Assembly: GCF_029760895.1 (NCBI RefSeq)
Contig: NZ_CP121679.1
Coordinates: 4,566,238-4,630,237 of the forward strand
Reading direction: 5' to 3'
DNA length: 64,000 nucleotides
Origin: Ancylobacter sp. WKF20
Lineage (GTDB): Bacteria > Pseudomonadota > Alphaproteobacteria > Rhizobiales > Xanthobacteraceae
Position 1 is the stretch's first letter. Each line of letters begins with the position of its first letter. Below are positions 53,571-61,016 of the stretch, one piece after another. The notes beneath the pieces were generated by a model. The model made no database searches and had not been told where the DNA came from. It worked only from the letters and a program-made list of their open reading frames with translations. Position numbers and translations under genes: made by a program.

Positions 53571-55031
53571 TCACGCCTTGATCGGCTCGCCCATCACCTT
53601 GTCCGACAGGCCGGCGGCCTTGCGGACGAAGTCGAGCGGGCCGTCGAAATCGAAGGAATTGTAGACCGCGTTCAGATGGTTGAAGTGCGGCGCCTGCGCG
53701 AACTGCACGAAGGTCAGGCGGTGGCCGGCATAGTCGGAGTTGAGCAGGTCGCGGGCGAAGGCGAGCAGCTTGCGCCGGTCCTCCGATTCCCACTGCTTGT
53801 TCAGCGAGTAGAACTTCTTCAGCCAGTGGCCCGAGCCCTCGGCCTCGAAGGCGGCCGAGTTCGGCGTGACGCAGATCTGGCCGCCGCACAGCTCGCGGGC
53901 GATGTGCATCATCGCCGGCAGGTTGGAGCAGGCATGCACGCGCCCGGCATATAGCATGGACTGGTTGGGCATGAGCAGCCCGCCCGGGCTCTTCTCCGCC
54001 AGGGTGATCGAGGCGGTGAGGTGGGCGTTGATGCCCTCGCGGTAGCAGACGAGATCGGCCAGCTTCTCGCGCACCGACTGGAGCTTGTCGAGGCCGGTCT
54101 GCCGGGCGTTCCACATCGCCGCGCCGATCATCATGTCGGCGACATAGAGCAGGCGGTGGACATAGGGGAAGGCCGAGTAGCGGTGCAGCGTGGCGCGGAT
54201 GTACTGCGCCGCCTTGGTGTGCCGGTAGAAGAACACGTTCTCCCAGGGGATCAGCACGTTGTCGAAGATGACGAGGGATTCGACCTCGTCGAACTTGTTG
54301 GCGAGCGGGTAGTCCTTCGGGTTGGTGCGGCCGGCGAAGGAGGAGCGGCAGATCTGCTTCACGCCCGGCGCGCCCATGTCGATGATGCCGCCCACGGCAT
54401 AATCGGACAGCTTGTCATTGGTCCATGCACCGACGGTCGGCTTCAGGAAAGCTTGGTCTGCGTAAGCTGCCGCCGTCTCGTACTTCGCGCCCCGGATCAC
54501 GATGCCCGCATCGGTCTCCTTCACGACATGCACCATCATGTCGGGATCCTGTTCCTGGGGCGGGAGGGAACGGTCGCCCTTCGGATCCGTGTTGGCCGAA
54601 ATATGGAAGATGTCGTTGTCGAAAATGTTCTGAACGTGCCTGTCGACATTCTCGGCAAAGCGCGGGTCGAACTCCGCCAGAACGTCGCGGCCGTCGATGA
54701 GGGACCACACCTCGCCGATGGTCTCGTCGCCGACGCGGGTGACGACGCCACCGATGTCCTGCATCACCGTGTCCACGGCGGTGAGCTTGTCGGTCCAGTC
54801 CTTGGTCTCGCGGGGCGGCTTATAGAAGATCGTGTTGCGCTTGTTGTCCTCAACATAGGTGAGGCGATCCTGATACCGGGCCTCGTGCGCCATGTCGTAC
54901 ATGCGGGCACGGACGTCGACGATCGGCTTGAAGGACGGGTGCTGGGTGACGTCGGTCACCCGCTCGCCGTCCATCCAGATCTCACGACCGTCCTGAAGCC
55001 CCTGCCGGTATTCGTCGCCTGTACGGATCAT
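53571..55031 (-). CDS. HpaB-family flavin-dependent monooxygenase
   Basis: 486 aa. Acyl-CoA-dehydrogenase-fold FADH2-using oxygenase of the HpaB/PvcC family. It has MIRTGDEYRQGLQDGREIW at the start, SANTDPKGDRSLPPQEQDP, FDNVLIPWENVFFYRHT (family DNV-x-VPWE region) and the C-terminal YNSFDFDGPLDFVRKAAG. With its own reductase it should hydroxylate a phenol-like or heteroaromatic ring. The related 4-hydroxybutyryl-CoA dehydratases need Fe-S cysteines not evident here. ATG 55031 or 55040. First gene of the operon, divergent from LysR. Confidence 0.9.
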   Translation of the reverse strand: MIRTGDEYRQGLQDGREIWMDGERVTDVTQHPSFKPIVDVRARMYDMAHEARYQDRLTYVEDNKRNTIFYKPPRETKDWTDKLTAVDTVMQDIGGVVTRVGDETIGEVWSLIDGRDVLAEFDPRFAENVDRHVQNIFDNDIFHISANTDPKGDRSLPPQEQDPDMMVHVVKETDAGIVIRGAKYETAAAYADQAFLKPTVGAWTNDKLSDYAVGGIIDMGAPGVKQICRSSFAGRTNPKDYPLANKFDEVESLVIFDNVLIPWENVFFYRHTKAAQYIRATLHRYSAFPYVHRLLYVADMMIGAAMWNARQTGLDKLQSVREKLADLVCYREGINAHLTASITLAEKSPGGLLMPNQSMLYAGRVHACSNLPAMMHIARELCGGQICVTPNSAAFEAEGSGHWLKKFYSLNKQWESEDRRKLLAFARDLLNSDYAGHRLTFVQFAQAPHFNHLNAVYNSFDFDGPLDFVRKAAGLSDKVMGEPIKA

Positions 55032-55040
55032 TTCGTGCAT

Positions 55041-55121
55041 CCTTTTCCTGTGAGGAAATATTGTGCGACCTGGATGGATCAGTAAAATATTTTCAACCGT
55101 TGTGCGGCATAGAAAAAACCG
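55041..55121. promoter_or_regulatory. divergent HpaB-type gene/LysR promoter region with direct repeats
   Basis: 81 bp. TTGTGCG occurs at 55061-55067 and 55100-55106, 39 bp apart. AAATATT (55056-55062) and AAATATTTT (55085-55093) are related AT-rich elements. A LysR dimer-pair could bind here. The assignment is inferred from position. Confidence 0.4.
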
Positions 55122-56066
55122 ATGAACGTCTCGCTCCGCGCTCTGCGCTACGTCGTGACCACCGCCGACTTCGGTAATCTGACCGAGGCCGCGAAGCATC
55201 TGAACGTCTCCCAGCCCTCCATCTCGGCGGCCATCGCCCAGTTCGAGGCTGATTGCGGCGTGCAGCTCTTCGTCCGGCACCATGCAAAAGGCGTGACGAC
55301 CACCATCGCCGGCACGCGCATCATCAACGAGGCGCGGTTGCTGCTGAACCATGCCCGCGACTTCGGCCAGAACGCCCGCGCCATGGCCGACGAGGTGCGC
55401 GGCGAGATCACGGTCGGCTGCTTCTGGACCATCGCCACTCACTTCATGCCGAGCCTGCTCTCGCGCTTCGCCGAGACCCATCCGGGCATCAGCATCAGCC
55501 TCGACGAGGGCGATCAGCAGCAGATTCTCGACGCGATCATCGCCGGCCGGACCGAGCTGGCGATTTCCTACGAGTTCGCGCGCCCGGACGAGGTGATGGC
55601 CGAGCCGCTCACCGAACTGCCGCCCTATGCGGTGCTGCACCCCGACCACCCGCTGGCCGCGCGCGAGCGCATCAGCCTGCTGGAGCTGCGGGACGACCCG
55701 TTCATCCTGCTCGACCTGCCGCATTCGCGCGACTACTTCATGAGCCTGTTCAACACGCTCGGCATCGACCCGAGGATCGCGTTCCGCTCGCGGGCCTATG
55801 ACCTGACGCGCGGTCTGGTCGGTCATGGGCGCGGCTATACGATCCAGAACGTGCTGCCGCGCACGCAGATCACCCATGATGGCGGACGCGTGGTCGCCGT
55901 GCCGCTGACCGACGCGCTGGAGCCGGTACGCCTCGTCGCCCTCAAGCTGCGCCGGCAGGCGCCGCGTCCGGCGGTGGAAGTCTTCGCCCGCCACCTCAAG
56001 GCCAGCTTCTCGGCCGGCGGCATGTTCGAGCCGGGCACGCTCACCCCGCGCAGCACGGTGCGCTGA
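55122..56066 (+). CDS. LysR-family regulator of the HpaB-type operon
   Basis: 314 aa. HTH residues about 1-60 (LRALRYVVTTADFGNLTEAA, HLNVSQPSISAAIAQFE, FVRHHAKGVTTT). The effector domain has a well-kept ITVGCFWTIATHFMPSLLSRFA. It is divergent from and 81 bp away from the monooxygenase gene, so it is probably the operon's activator. Effector unknown, presumably the substrate or an intermediate. Confidence 0.9.
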   Translation: MNVSLRALRYVVTTADFGNLTEAAKHLNVSQPSISAAIAQFEADCGVQLFVRHHAKGVTTTIAGTRIINEARLLLNHARDFGQNARAMADEVRGEITVGCFWTIATHFMPSLLSRFAETHPGISISLDEGDQQQILDAIIAGRTELAISYEFARPDEVMAEPLTELPPYAVLHPDHPLAARERISLLELRDDPFILLDLPHSRDYFMSLFNTLGIDPRIAFRSRAYDLTRGLVGHGRGYTIQNVLPRTQITHDGGRVVAVPLTDALEPVRLVALKLRRQAPRPAVEVFARHLKASFSAGGMFEPGTLTPRSTVR

Positions 56067-56223
56067 CGGGCGCTTGATAGGCGGTGCCGATGCAGATCAT
56101 CGGCAATCTGTCTGCCGCCTATGCACTTTGCCAATGCCCGGCCGTTGCCGGTCGCGCCGTCGCCTCGCTAGTGTCCGCCAGTCCCGAATCCGGGGCGTGA
56201 GCGGCGGCCGGCAAAGGCAGGCG

Positions 56224-56814
56224 ATGAGTGCATTGAAAGTTCTCACGGTGTCCGACTACACGGTGACACCCTGGAAGAATGGTGGCGGGATCACCCAGGA
56301 CGTGCTGCTGCTGCCGCAAGGCGCGAGCCAGGATGATTTCGACATCCGCGTGAGCCTCGCGCCCATCGTCACCGAGGGCCCGTTCTCCTCCTTCCCCGGC
56401 ATTGACCGCCACATCACCCTGCTCACCACCGAGCGGCTGGAACTGGTGTTCGCGACCCAGACCCGCAGCCTCGCGCGCCTGCAGCCGCTCCATTTCGACA
56501 GCGTGCAGCAGCCGGTCTCGCGGCTGCCGGACGGCGCCGTGCGCGTGCTCAACGTGATGACGCGGCGCGGGCGCTGGAACGCGCAGGTCATGCCCGCCAC
56601 GGGCGACAACGCGCCCCTGCTCGCCGCGCCCGAAGGCGGGCTGGTCGTGCTGCACGCAGTGAGCGGCACCTGGCAGGTCGGCGACCGGCTCGGCGCGGCG
56701 CTCGTTCACCCCGGAGAAACACTGGTCGGGCGCGATGACGCGACGCTGCGCGCGAGCTGCGACCCCTCGGGCGAGGCGATCATCGCCTTTCTCTCCCCCG
56801 CCGGCGCCCGTTGA
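56224..56814 (+). CDS. hutD: HutD/Ves-family protein
   Basis: 196 aa double cupin-like fold. Its signature is TPWKNGGGITQDVLL, then DIRVSLAPIVTEGPFSSFPGIDRHITLL, both diagnostic of HutD. HutD occurs with histidine-utilisation genes and is proposed to limit formiminoglutamate toxicity, but there is no hut gene in the window. AAAGGCAGG precedes ATG 56224. It lies 157 bp after the LysR gene. Confidence 0.9.
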   Translation: MSALKVLTVSDYTVTPWKNGGGITQDVLLLPQGASQDDFDIRVSLAPIVTEGPFSSFPGIDRHITLLTTERLELVFATQTRSLARLQPLHFDSVQQPVSRLPDGAVRVLNVMTRRGRWNAQVMPATGDNAPLLAAPEGGLVVLHAVSGTWQVGDRLGAALVHPGETLVGRDDATLRASCDPSGEAIIAFLSPAGAR

Positions 56815-56919
56815 CCGGCGACGTCAGCGCAACTGACATCTCCCTTGCCGCCGCCCGCGCGGGGCGACAGGATCGCACTCCCGCCCGTTTCTCCCGTCCC
56901 CCACAGCCTGAGGCCCGAC

Positions 56920-57855
56920 ATGAGCCGTGATGCCCTCGTTTTCTACAGCGCGGTCGATGATTCCGTGGCCTGGCGCGAGGCGCTGGCGGCGGAGCTGCCG
57001 GATCTCGATTTCCGCGTCGAGCCGGATCTGGGCGACCCGGCCGATATCCGCTACGCGCTGTGCTGGACGCCGCCGAAGGGCTTCTTCGCGCGCTTTCCCA
57101 ATCTCCAGCTCGTGACCAACCTCGGCGCCGGCGTCGATGCGCTGGTGCGCCGCGACGACCTCGCCCCGGTGAAGTTCTCGCGCCTGTCCGATCCCGGCAT
57201 GGTGCAGATGATGACGAGCTACATCGTCTTCGCGGTCACCCGCTATGCCCGCGACATCCCGGTCTATGAGCGCGCCAAGCGCCGGGGGGAGTGGGAGTAT
57301 GTCCATCCGCGCGCGCTCTCCGACATCACGGTGGCGGTGCTCGGCCTTGGCGAGCTGGGCGGGCCGGCGGCGCGCACGCTGGCGAGCATGGGCTTCACGG
57401 TGAGCGGCTGGTCGCGCACGCCGAAGGACATTCCGGGCGTCACGTCCCACACCGGCCGCGAGGGGCTGGAGCGGGTGCTGGCCGAGAACGAGATCATCGT
57501 CAGCCTCGTCCCGCTGACGCTCGACACGCAGCGCCTCCTCGGCGCGGATGAATTCGCGCTCATGCGCAAGGGCGTGAAGTTCGTCAACGCCTCGCGCGGG
57601 GCGGTGGTGGACGAGGCGGCGCTGATCGAGGCGCTGGCCTCCGGTCATATTGGCGAGGCGACGCTCGACGTGTTCGAGACCGAGCCGCTGCCGGCCGGCC
57701 ACCCGCTCTGGGCGTTCGAGAATGTGCTGGTCACCCCGCACATGGCGAGCATCACCGTGCCCAAGCTCGCCGCGCGCGATGTCGCCGAGAGCATCCGCCG
57801 CGTGCGCCAGGGCCTGCCGCCGCTGCACGAGGTAGACCCGGCGCGCGGCTACTGA
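56920..57855 (+). CDS. D-2-hydroxyacid dehydrogenase (GhrA-like glyoxylate/hydroxypyruvate reductase)
   Basis: 311 aa. NAD(P)H-dependent: LGLGELGGPAARTLASMG is the Rossmann glycine motif, and the catalytic triad is visible as Arg (NASRGAVVDE), Glu (DVFETEPLP) and His (TPHMAS). LVTNLGAGVDALVRRDD is the GhrA N-terminal pattern. It reduces glyoxylate or hydroxypyruvate. ATG 56920 is the family-like start (the frame extends to 56845). 105 bp after hutD. Confidence 0.88.
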   Translation: MSRDALVFYSAVDDSVAWREALAAELPDLDFRVEPDLGDPADIRYALCWTPPKGFFARFPNLQLVTNLGAGVDALVRRDDLAPVKFSRLSDPGMVQMMTSYIVFAVTRYARDIPVYERAKRRGEWEYVHPRALSDITVAVLGLGELGGPAARTLASMGFTVSGWSRTPKDIPGVTSHTGREGLERVLAENEIIVSLVPLTLDTQRLLGADEFALMRKGVKFVNASRGAVVDEAALIEALASGHIGEATLDVFETEPLPAGHPLWAFENVLVTPHMASITVPKLAARDVAESIRRVRQGLPPLHEVDPARGY

Positions 57856-57871
57856 GCCGCCGCTCGGGCCT

Positions 57872-60001
57872 TTATGCGAGCACCGTCTCGGCGTCGGCCG
57901 GGCGGTGGAACAGGAAGCCCTGATACATGGTGGCGCCAAGCTCGCGCAGCTTGGCGAGCTGCACCTCGTCCTCCACGCCCTCGGCCACGAGTTCGAGGCC
58001 GAGCGAATTGGCGATGGAGATGGCGGCCTTCATCAGCGCCTTGTCGATCGGGTCGCGCAGCAGGTCGCGCGTCACCGTCCAGTCGATCTTGATGCCGTCC
58101 ACCGGCAGGCGCTTGAGCGACTCGAAGGAATTGTAGCCATTGCCGAAATCGTCGAGATAGACGTGCACGCCGCGCGCCCGCAGCTCGGTGAGGAAGGTGG
58201 CGATCTCGCCGAGGTCTTCCACCCCCTCGGTCTCCGTCACCTCGATGCGCAGCGCCGCCTCGACGCCGGGATGCAGGTCCAGCATGTCCATGAGGTTGCG
58301 CTGGAAGGCGACGTCGGCCAGCGAATGCGCGCCGATGTTCATCGACACATATTGATGCGCGCCGCGCTGGATCAGCCGCATGGCGTAATCGATGGCATGA
58401 CGGCACACCCAGGCGTCGATCCGACCCATCAGCCCGAGCCGCTGGGCGGCGGGCAGGAACTGCGCCGGCTGGCACCAGCTGCCGGTCTCGTCGACCAGGC
58501 GGATCAGCGCCTCATAACCGAGCACGGCATGGTTCTGGTCGACGATGGCCTGAAGGTGCATGTGGAAGCGGTCGAGCTCCAGCCCGAGCTGGATGCGCTC
58601 GGCCCAGCTCATGCGCTGGCGCGTGCTGTTCACCTTCGGGTCGCCGAGATCGTAAAGCTGCACCCGGTCGCGCCCGGATTCCTTGGCGACGTAGCAGGCC
58701 GTGTCGGCGGCGGCGAGCAGGCTGGAGACCGAGCCCGGCGTGCCGTTCGCCCGCACCAGGCCGATGCTGAGGCCGAGGGTGAAGGACCGCGCACCGATAT
58801 GGAACGGGTTGTTGTGCACGGCGGTGTTGATGCGGCGGGCGATGCGCAGCGCGTCGCGTTCGTCGATGTCGGTCAGCATCATCGCGAACTCGTCGCCGCC
58901 GACGCGCACCAGCAGGTCGTCGCCGCGCAGCTGGCCGCGCAGGAACTGGGCGACCTCGCGCAGCAATTCATCCGCCGCCGCATGGCCGACCGCGTCGTTC
59001 ACGCCCTTGAAGTGGTCGATGTCGATGATGCCGACCCAGATGTTGCGCGGGTCGCGGTCGCGCAGAAGCTGGTCGAGACGCTCTTCCAGCGCGAAGCGGT
59101 TCGGCAGGCCGGTCAGCATGTCGCTGCGCGCCTGCAGGGCGACGAGGCGGGCGAAATCGGCCAGCGCCTCGGTCTGCTGGCGCAATTGCTCGCGCACATT
59201 GATGAGTTCGCTCTCGCGCCGCTTCTGCGAGGTCACGTCGGTCCAGACGCCGACGGTACAGCCATTGGCGATGCGCCGGTGGCTGGCGAGCATCCAGTTG
59301 CCGTCGCGCAGCGGGATTTCCGCGCGCAGCTCCGGTGACCGCCGGGCGCGCTCCAGCACGTCGTCGACCGGGCCGGTGCCCTCGGCGAACAACCCGCGGC
59401 GCTGCGCTTCCCGCAACAGGTCGGCGAGGTAGGCCCCGGTGGTGAGCTCAAGGCCGACCGCGCCGAAAATCAGCCGCAGGCAGGTGTTGGACAGCACGAT
59501 CCGCTCGTCGGGGTCGAGCAGCAGGAAGCCCTCATGGATGCCGTCAATGGCTTCCAGCAGCTTGGCCTCGGCCTGCTTGATCTGGGTAACGTCGCTCCAC
59601 AGCGAGATGATGCCGCCGTCGGGCGTGCGGCATTCGCGGACCTGGACGACGCCGCCATTCTCCAGATCGATCTCGAAGGGCGTCCCGTCGGCGGTCGCGT
59701 GGCGGCGCATGCGTTCGGCGACATAAGTCTCCGGCTGCTCGACCCGCGACCACTCGCCGCTGGGCACCGAGGCGAGCGCGTAAAAGGTGAAGCCGTGCAG
59801 ATCGCCGAGCTGCTCGAGAAAGGGAAACTGCTCGACGAACCGGCGGTTGTGGATCAGCAGGCGGTCCTGCGCATCGAAGAGCGCGAAGCCATCCGCCATG
59901 GAGTCGAGGGCGGCAACCAGCATGGAGAAGCGGGAATCGACGGGCTGCCCTTCACGCATCAGCTGCGGATCCGGCTTGCTGGTCTGTCCGGATTTGACCA
60001 T
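57872..60001 (-). CDS. PAS-PAS-GGDEF-EAL cyclic-di-GMP enzyme
   Basis: 709 aa. Two PAS-like sensor segments (about 25-140 and 150-265, each ending in a DVTxxK-type helix) lead to a GGDEF domain. It has an intact RVGGDEF active site near 369 and an inhibitory RGDD I-site five residues before. The EAL domain follows with YEALIRL near 497, EVTETEG, DDFGNGYNS, KIDWTV and EGVED, so both activities look possible. No membrane segment. The frame reaches a TTG at 60007; ATG 60001 is preferred. Convergent with ghrA-like gene. Confidence 0.93.
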   Translation of the reverse strand: MVKSGQTSKPDPQLMREGQPVDSRFSMLVAALDSMADGFALFDAQDRLLIHNRRFVEQFPFLEQLGDLHGFTFYALASVPSGEWSRVEQPETYVAERMRRHATADGTPFEIDLENGGVVQVRECRTPDGGIISLWSDVTQIKQAEAKLLEAIDGIHEGFLLLDPDERIVLSNTCLRLIFGAVGLELTTGAYLADLLREAQRRGLFAEGTGPVDDVLERARRSPELRAEIPLRDGNWMLASHRRIANGCTVGVWTDVTSQKRRESELINVREQLRQQTEALADFARLVALQARSDMLTGLPNRFALEERLDQLLRDRDPRNIWVGIIDIDHFKGVNDAVGHAAADELLREVAQFLRGQLRGDDLLVRVGGDEFAMMLTDIDERDALRIARRINTAVHNNPFHIGARSFTLGLSIGLVRANGTPGSVSSLLAAADTACYVAKESGRDRVQLYDLGDPKVNSTRQRMSWAERIQLGLELDRFHMHLQAIVDQNHAVLGYEALIRLVDETGSWCQPAQFLPAAQRLGLMGRIDAWVCRHAIDYAMRLIQRGAHQYVSMNIGAHSLADVAFQRNLMDMLDLHPGVEAALRIEVTETEGVEDLGEIATFLTELRARGVHVYLDDFGNGYNSFESLKRLPVDGIKIDWTVTRDLLRDPIDKALMKAAISIANSLGLELVAEGVEDEVQLAKLRELGATMYQGFLFHRPADAETVLA

Positions 60002-60251
60002 AACCAATTGGACCGCCTGCTCATCTCGCGCTTCATGGGCCGTGGTTAAGACCTTCGATCGCGCATCCTCGTCAAGAGGCCGGTTGCCTCTACAACCAAC
60101 CGCGCGGGCATTTGATTACTAATCGTTACGCGGAGCAAGCCAACCACGATGGATTGTTTTGAATTTAAGGGCATCAAGGTTTACACATTTCTCGGCCAAT
60201 GGTGACCCAGCGGCATGCCCCCATGACATTATGCGGCACGCGGGATAACCC

Positions 60252-60374
60252 ATGCGCTGGATCCTTGGAGCCACCATAGTCCTGCTGCTGGCTGCGGCGA
60301 TCGGCCTATGGGCGCGCCACGGTGCCGCCGTTTTCTTCGACATCGTGGCGGCCGGCATAGCCTACTGCTTCTGA
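60252..60374 (+). CDS. small membrane protein, 40 aa
   Basis: A short frame encoding a single transmembrane helix (GATIVLLLAAAIGLWARHG) followed by AAVFFDIVAAGIAYCF. The tail ends in Cys-Phe, a pattern I have seen in small Hyphomicrobiales membrane proteins of unknown function. It begins 36 bp before the SCO gene with a 'GATAACC' leader and no strong ribosome-binding site. Function unknown; real-gene status rests on composition and placement. Confidence 0.5.
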   Translation: MRWILGATIVLLLAAAIGLWARHGAAVFFDIVAAGIAYCF

Positions 60375-60410
60375 GCGTCAGCCTCCCGCGGCGCCGGGCG
60401 AGGCATCAAG

Positions 60411-61016
60411 ATGAGGGTCCCCTCCGCCATGGCCAGTCGCCGCGTTCTCCTGCTTCTTTCGGCCTTCGTCGTGGGTGCCGTCATCATCGTCGCCGGTGCG
60501 CTGGCGCTGCTGCCGCGTGGAACGGCGCCCGCCACCCCGGTCGCCATCGGCGGCGCCTTCCAGCTTGTCGATCAGGATGGGCAGACGGTGACGCAGGAGA
60601 CCTTCAACGGCGAGACCATGCTGGTGTTCTTCGGCTTCACCCATTGCCCGGACATCTGCCCGACGACGCTATTCGAGATGTCGCAGCTCTTCGAGGAGCT
60701 GGGGCCGGACGCGCGCAAGGCGGCGGGGCTGTTCATCACCGTCGATCCCGAGCGCGACAACCCGGAAACCATGAAGGCCTATCTCGGCAGCTTCCACCCG
60801 AGCATTCAGGGCCTGACCGGGACGCCGGAGCAGGTGGCGGCGGCGATCAAGGCCTACCGCGCCTATGCCAAGAAGGTGCCGACCCAGGGCGGCGACTACA
60901 CGATGGACCACACCGCCATCGTCTATCTGATGGGCAAGGACGGCCAGTTCATCGCGCCCTTCAACCTCAAGCGTCCGCCGGCTGAAGCCGCGGCTGATCT
61001 GCGCCGCTATTTGTGA
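60411..61016 (+). CDS. SCO1/SenC-family copper chaperone
   Basis: 201 aa. An N-terminal membrane anchor (residues 10-35) precedes a thioredoxin-like domain with Cys79-x-x-x-Cys83 (HCPDICPT) and His167 (DHTAIVYL), the three Cu ligands of SCO. It helps assemble the CuA centre of cytochrome oxidase or reduces its cysteines. Start ATG 60411; ATG 60429 is also possible. No oxidase gene is adjacent. It overlaps the convergent glycosyltransferase by 50 bp. Confidence 0.92.
   Translation: MRVPSAMASRRVLLLLSAFVVGAVIIVAGALALLPRGTAPATPVAIGGAFQLVDQDGQTVTQETFNGETMLVFFGFTHCPDICPTTLFEMSQLFEELGPDARKAAGLFITVDPERDNPETMKAYLGSFHPSIQGLTGTPEQVAAAIKAYRAYAKKVPTQGGDYTMDHTAIVYLMGKDGQFIAPFNLKRPPAEAAADLRRYL

Noticed and set aside
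53571..55031. HpaB-type gene considered as 4-hydroxybutyryl-CoA dehydratase
   Set aside because: The Fe-S cysteine set is not evident and a flavin reductase gene is adjacent, so the oxygenase reading is better.
53571..55994. 807-aa version of the HpaB-type protein
   Set aside because: The extra N-terminus is the antisense of the LysR gene. The family start MIRTGDEY lies at 55031.
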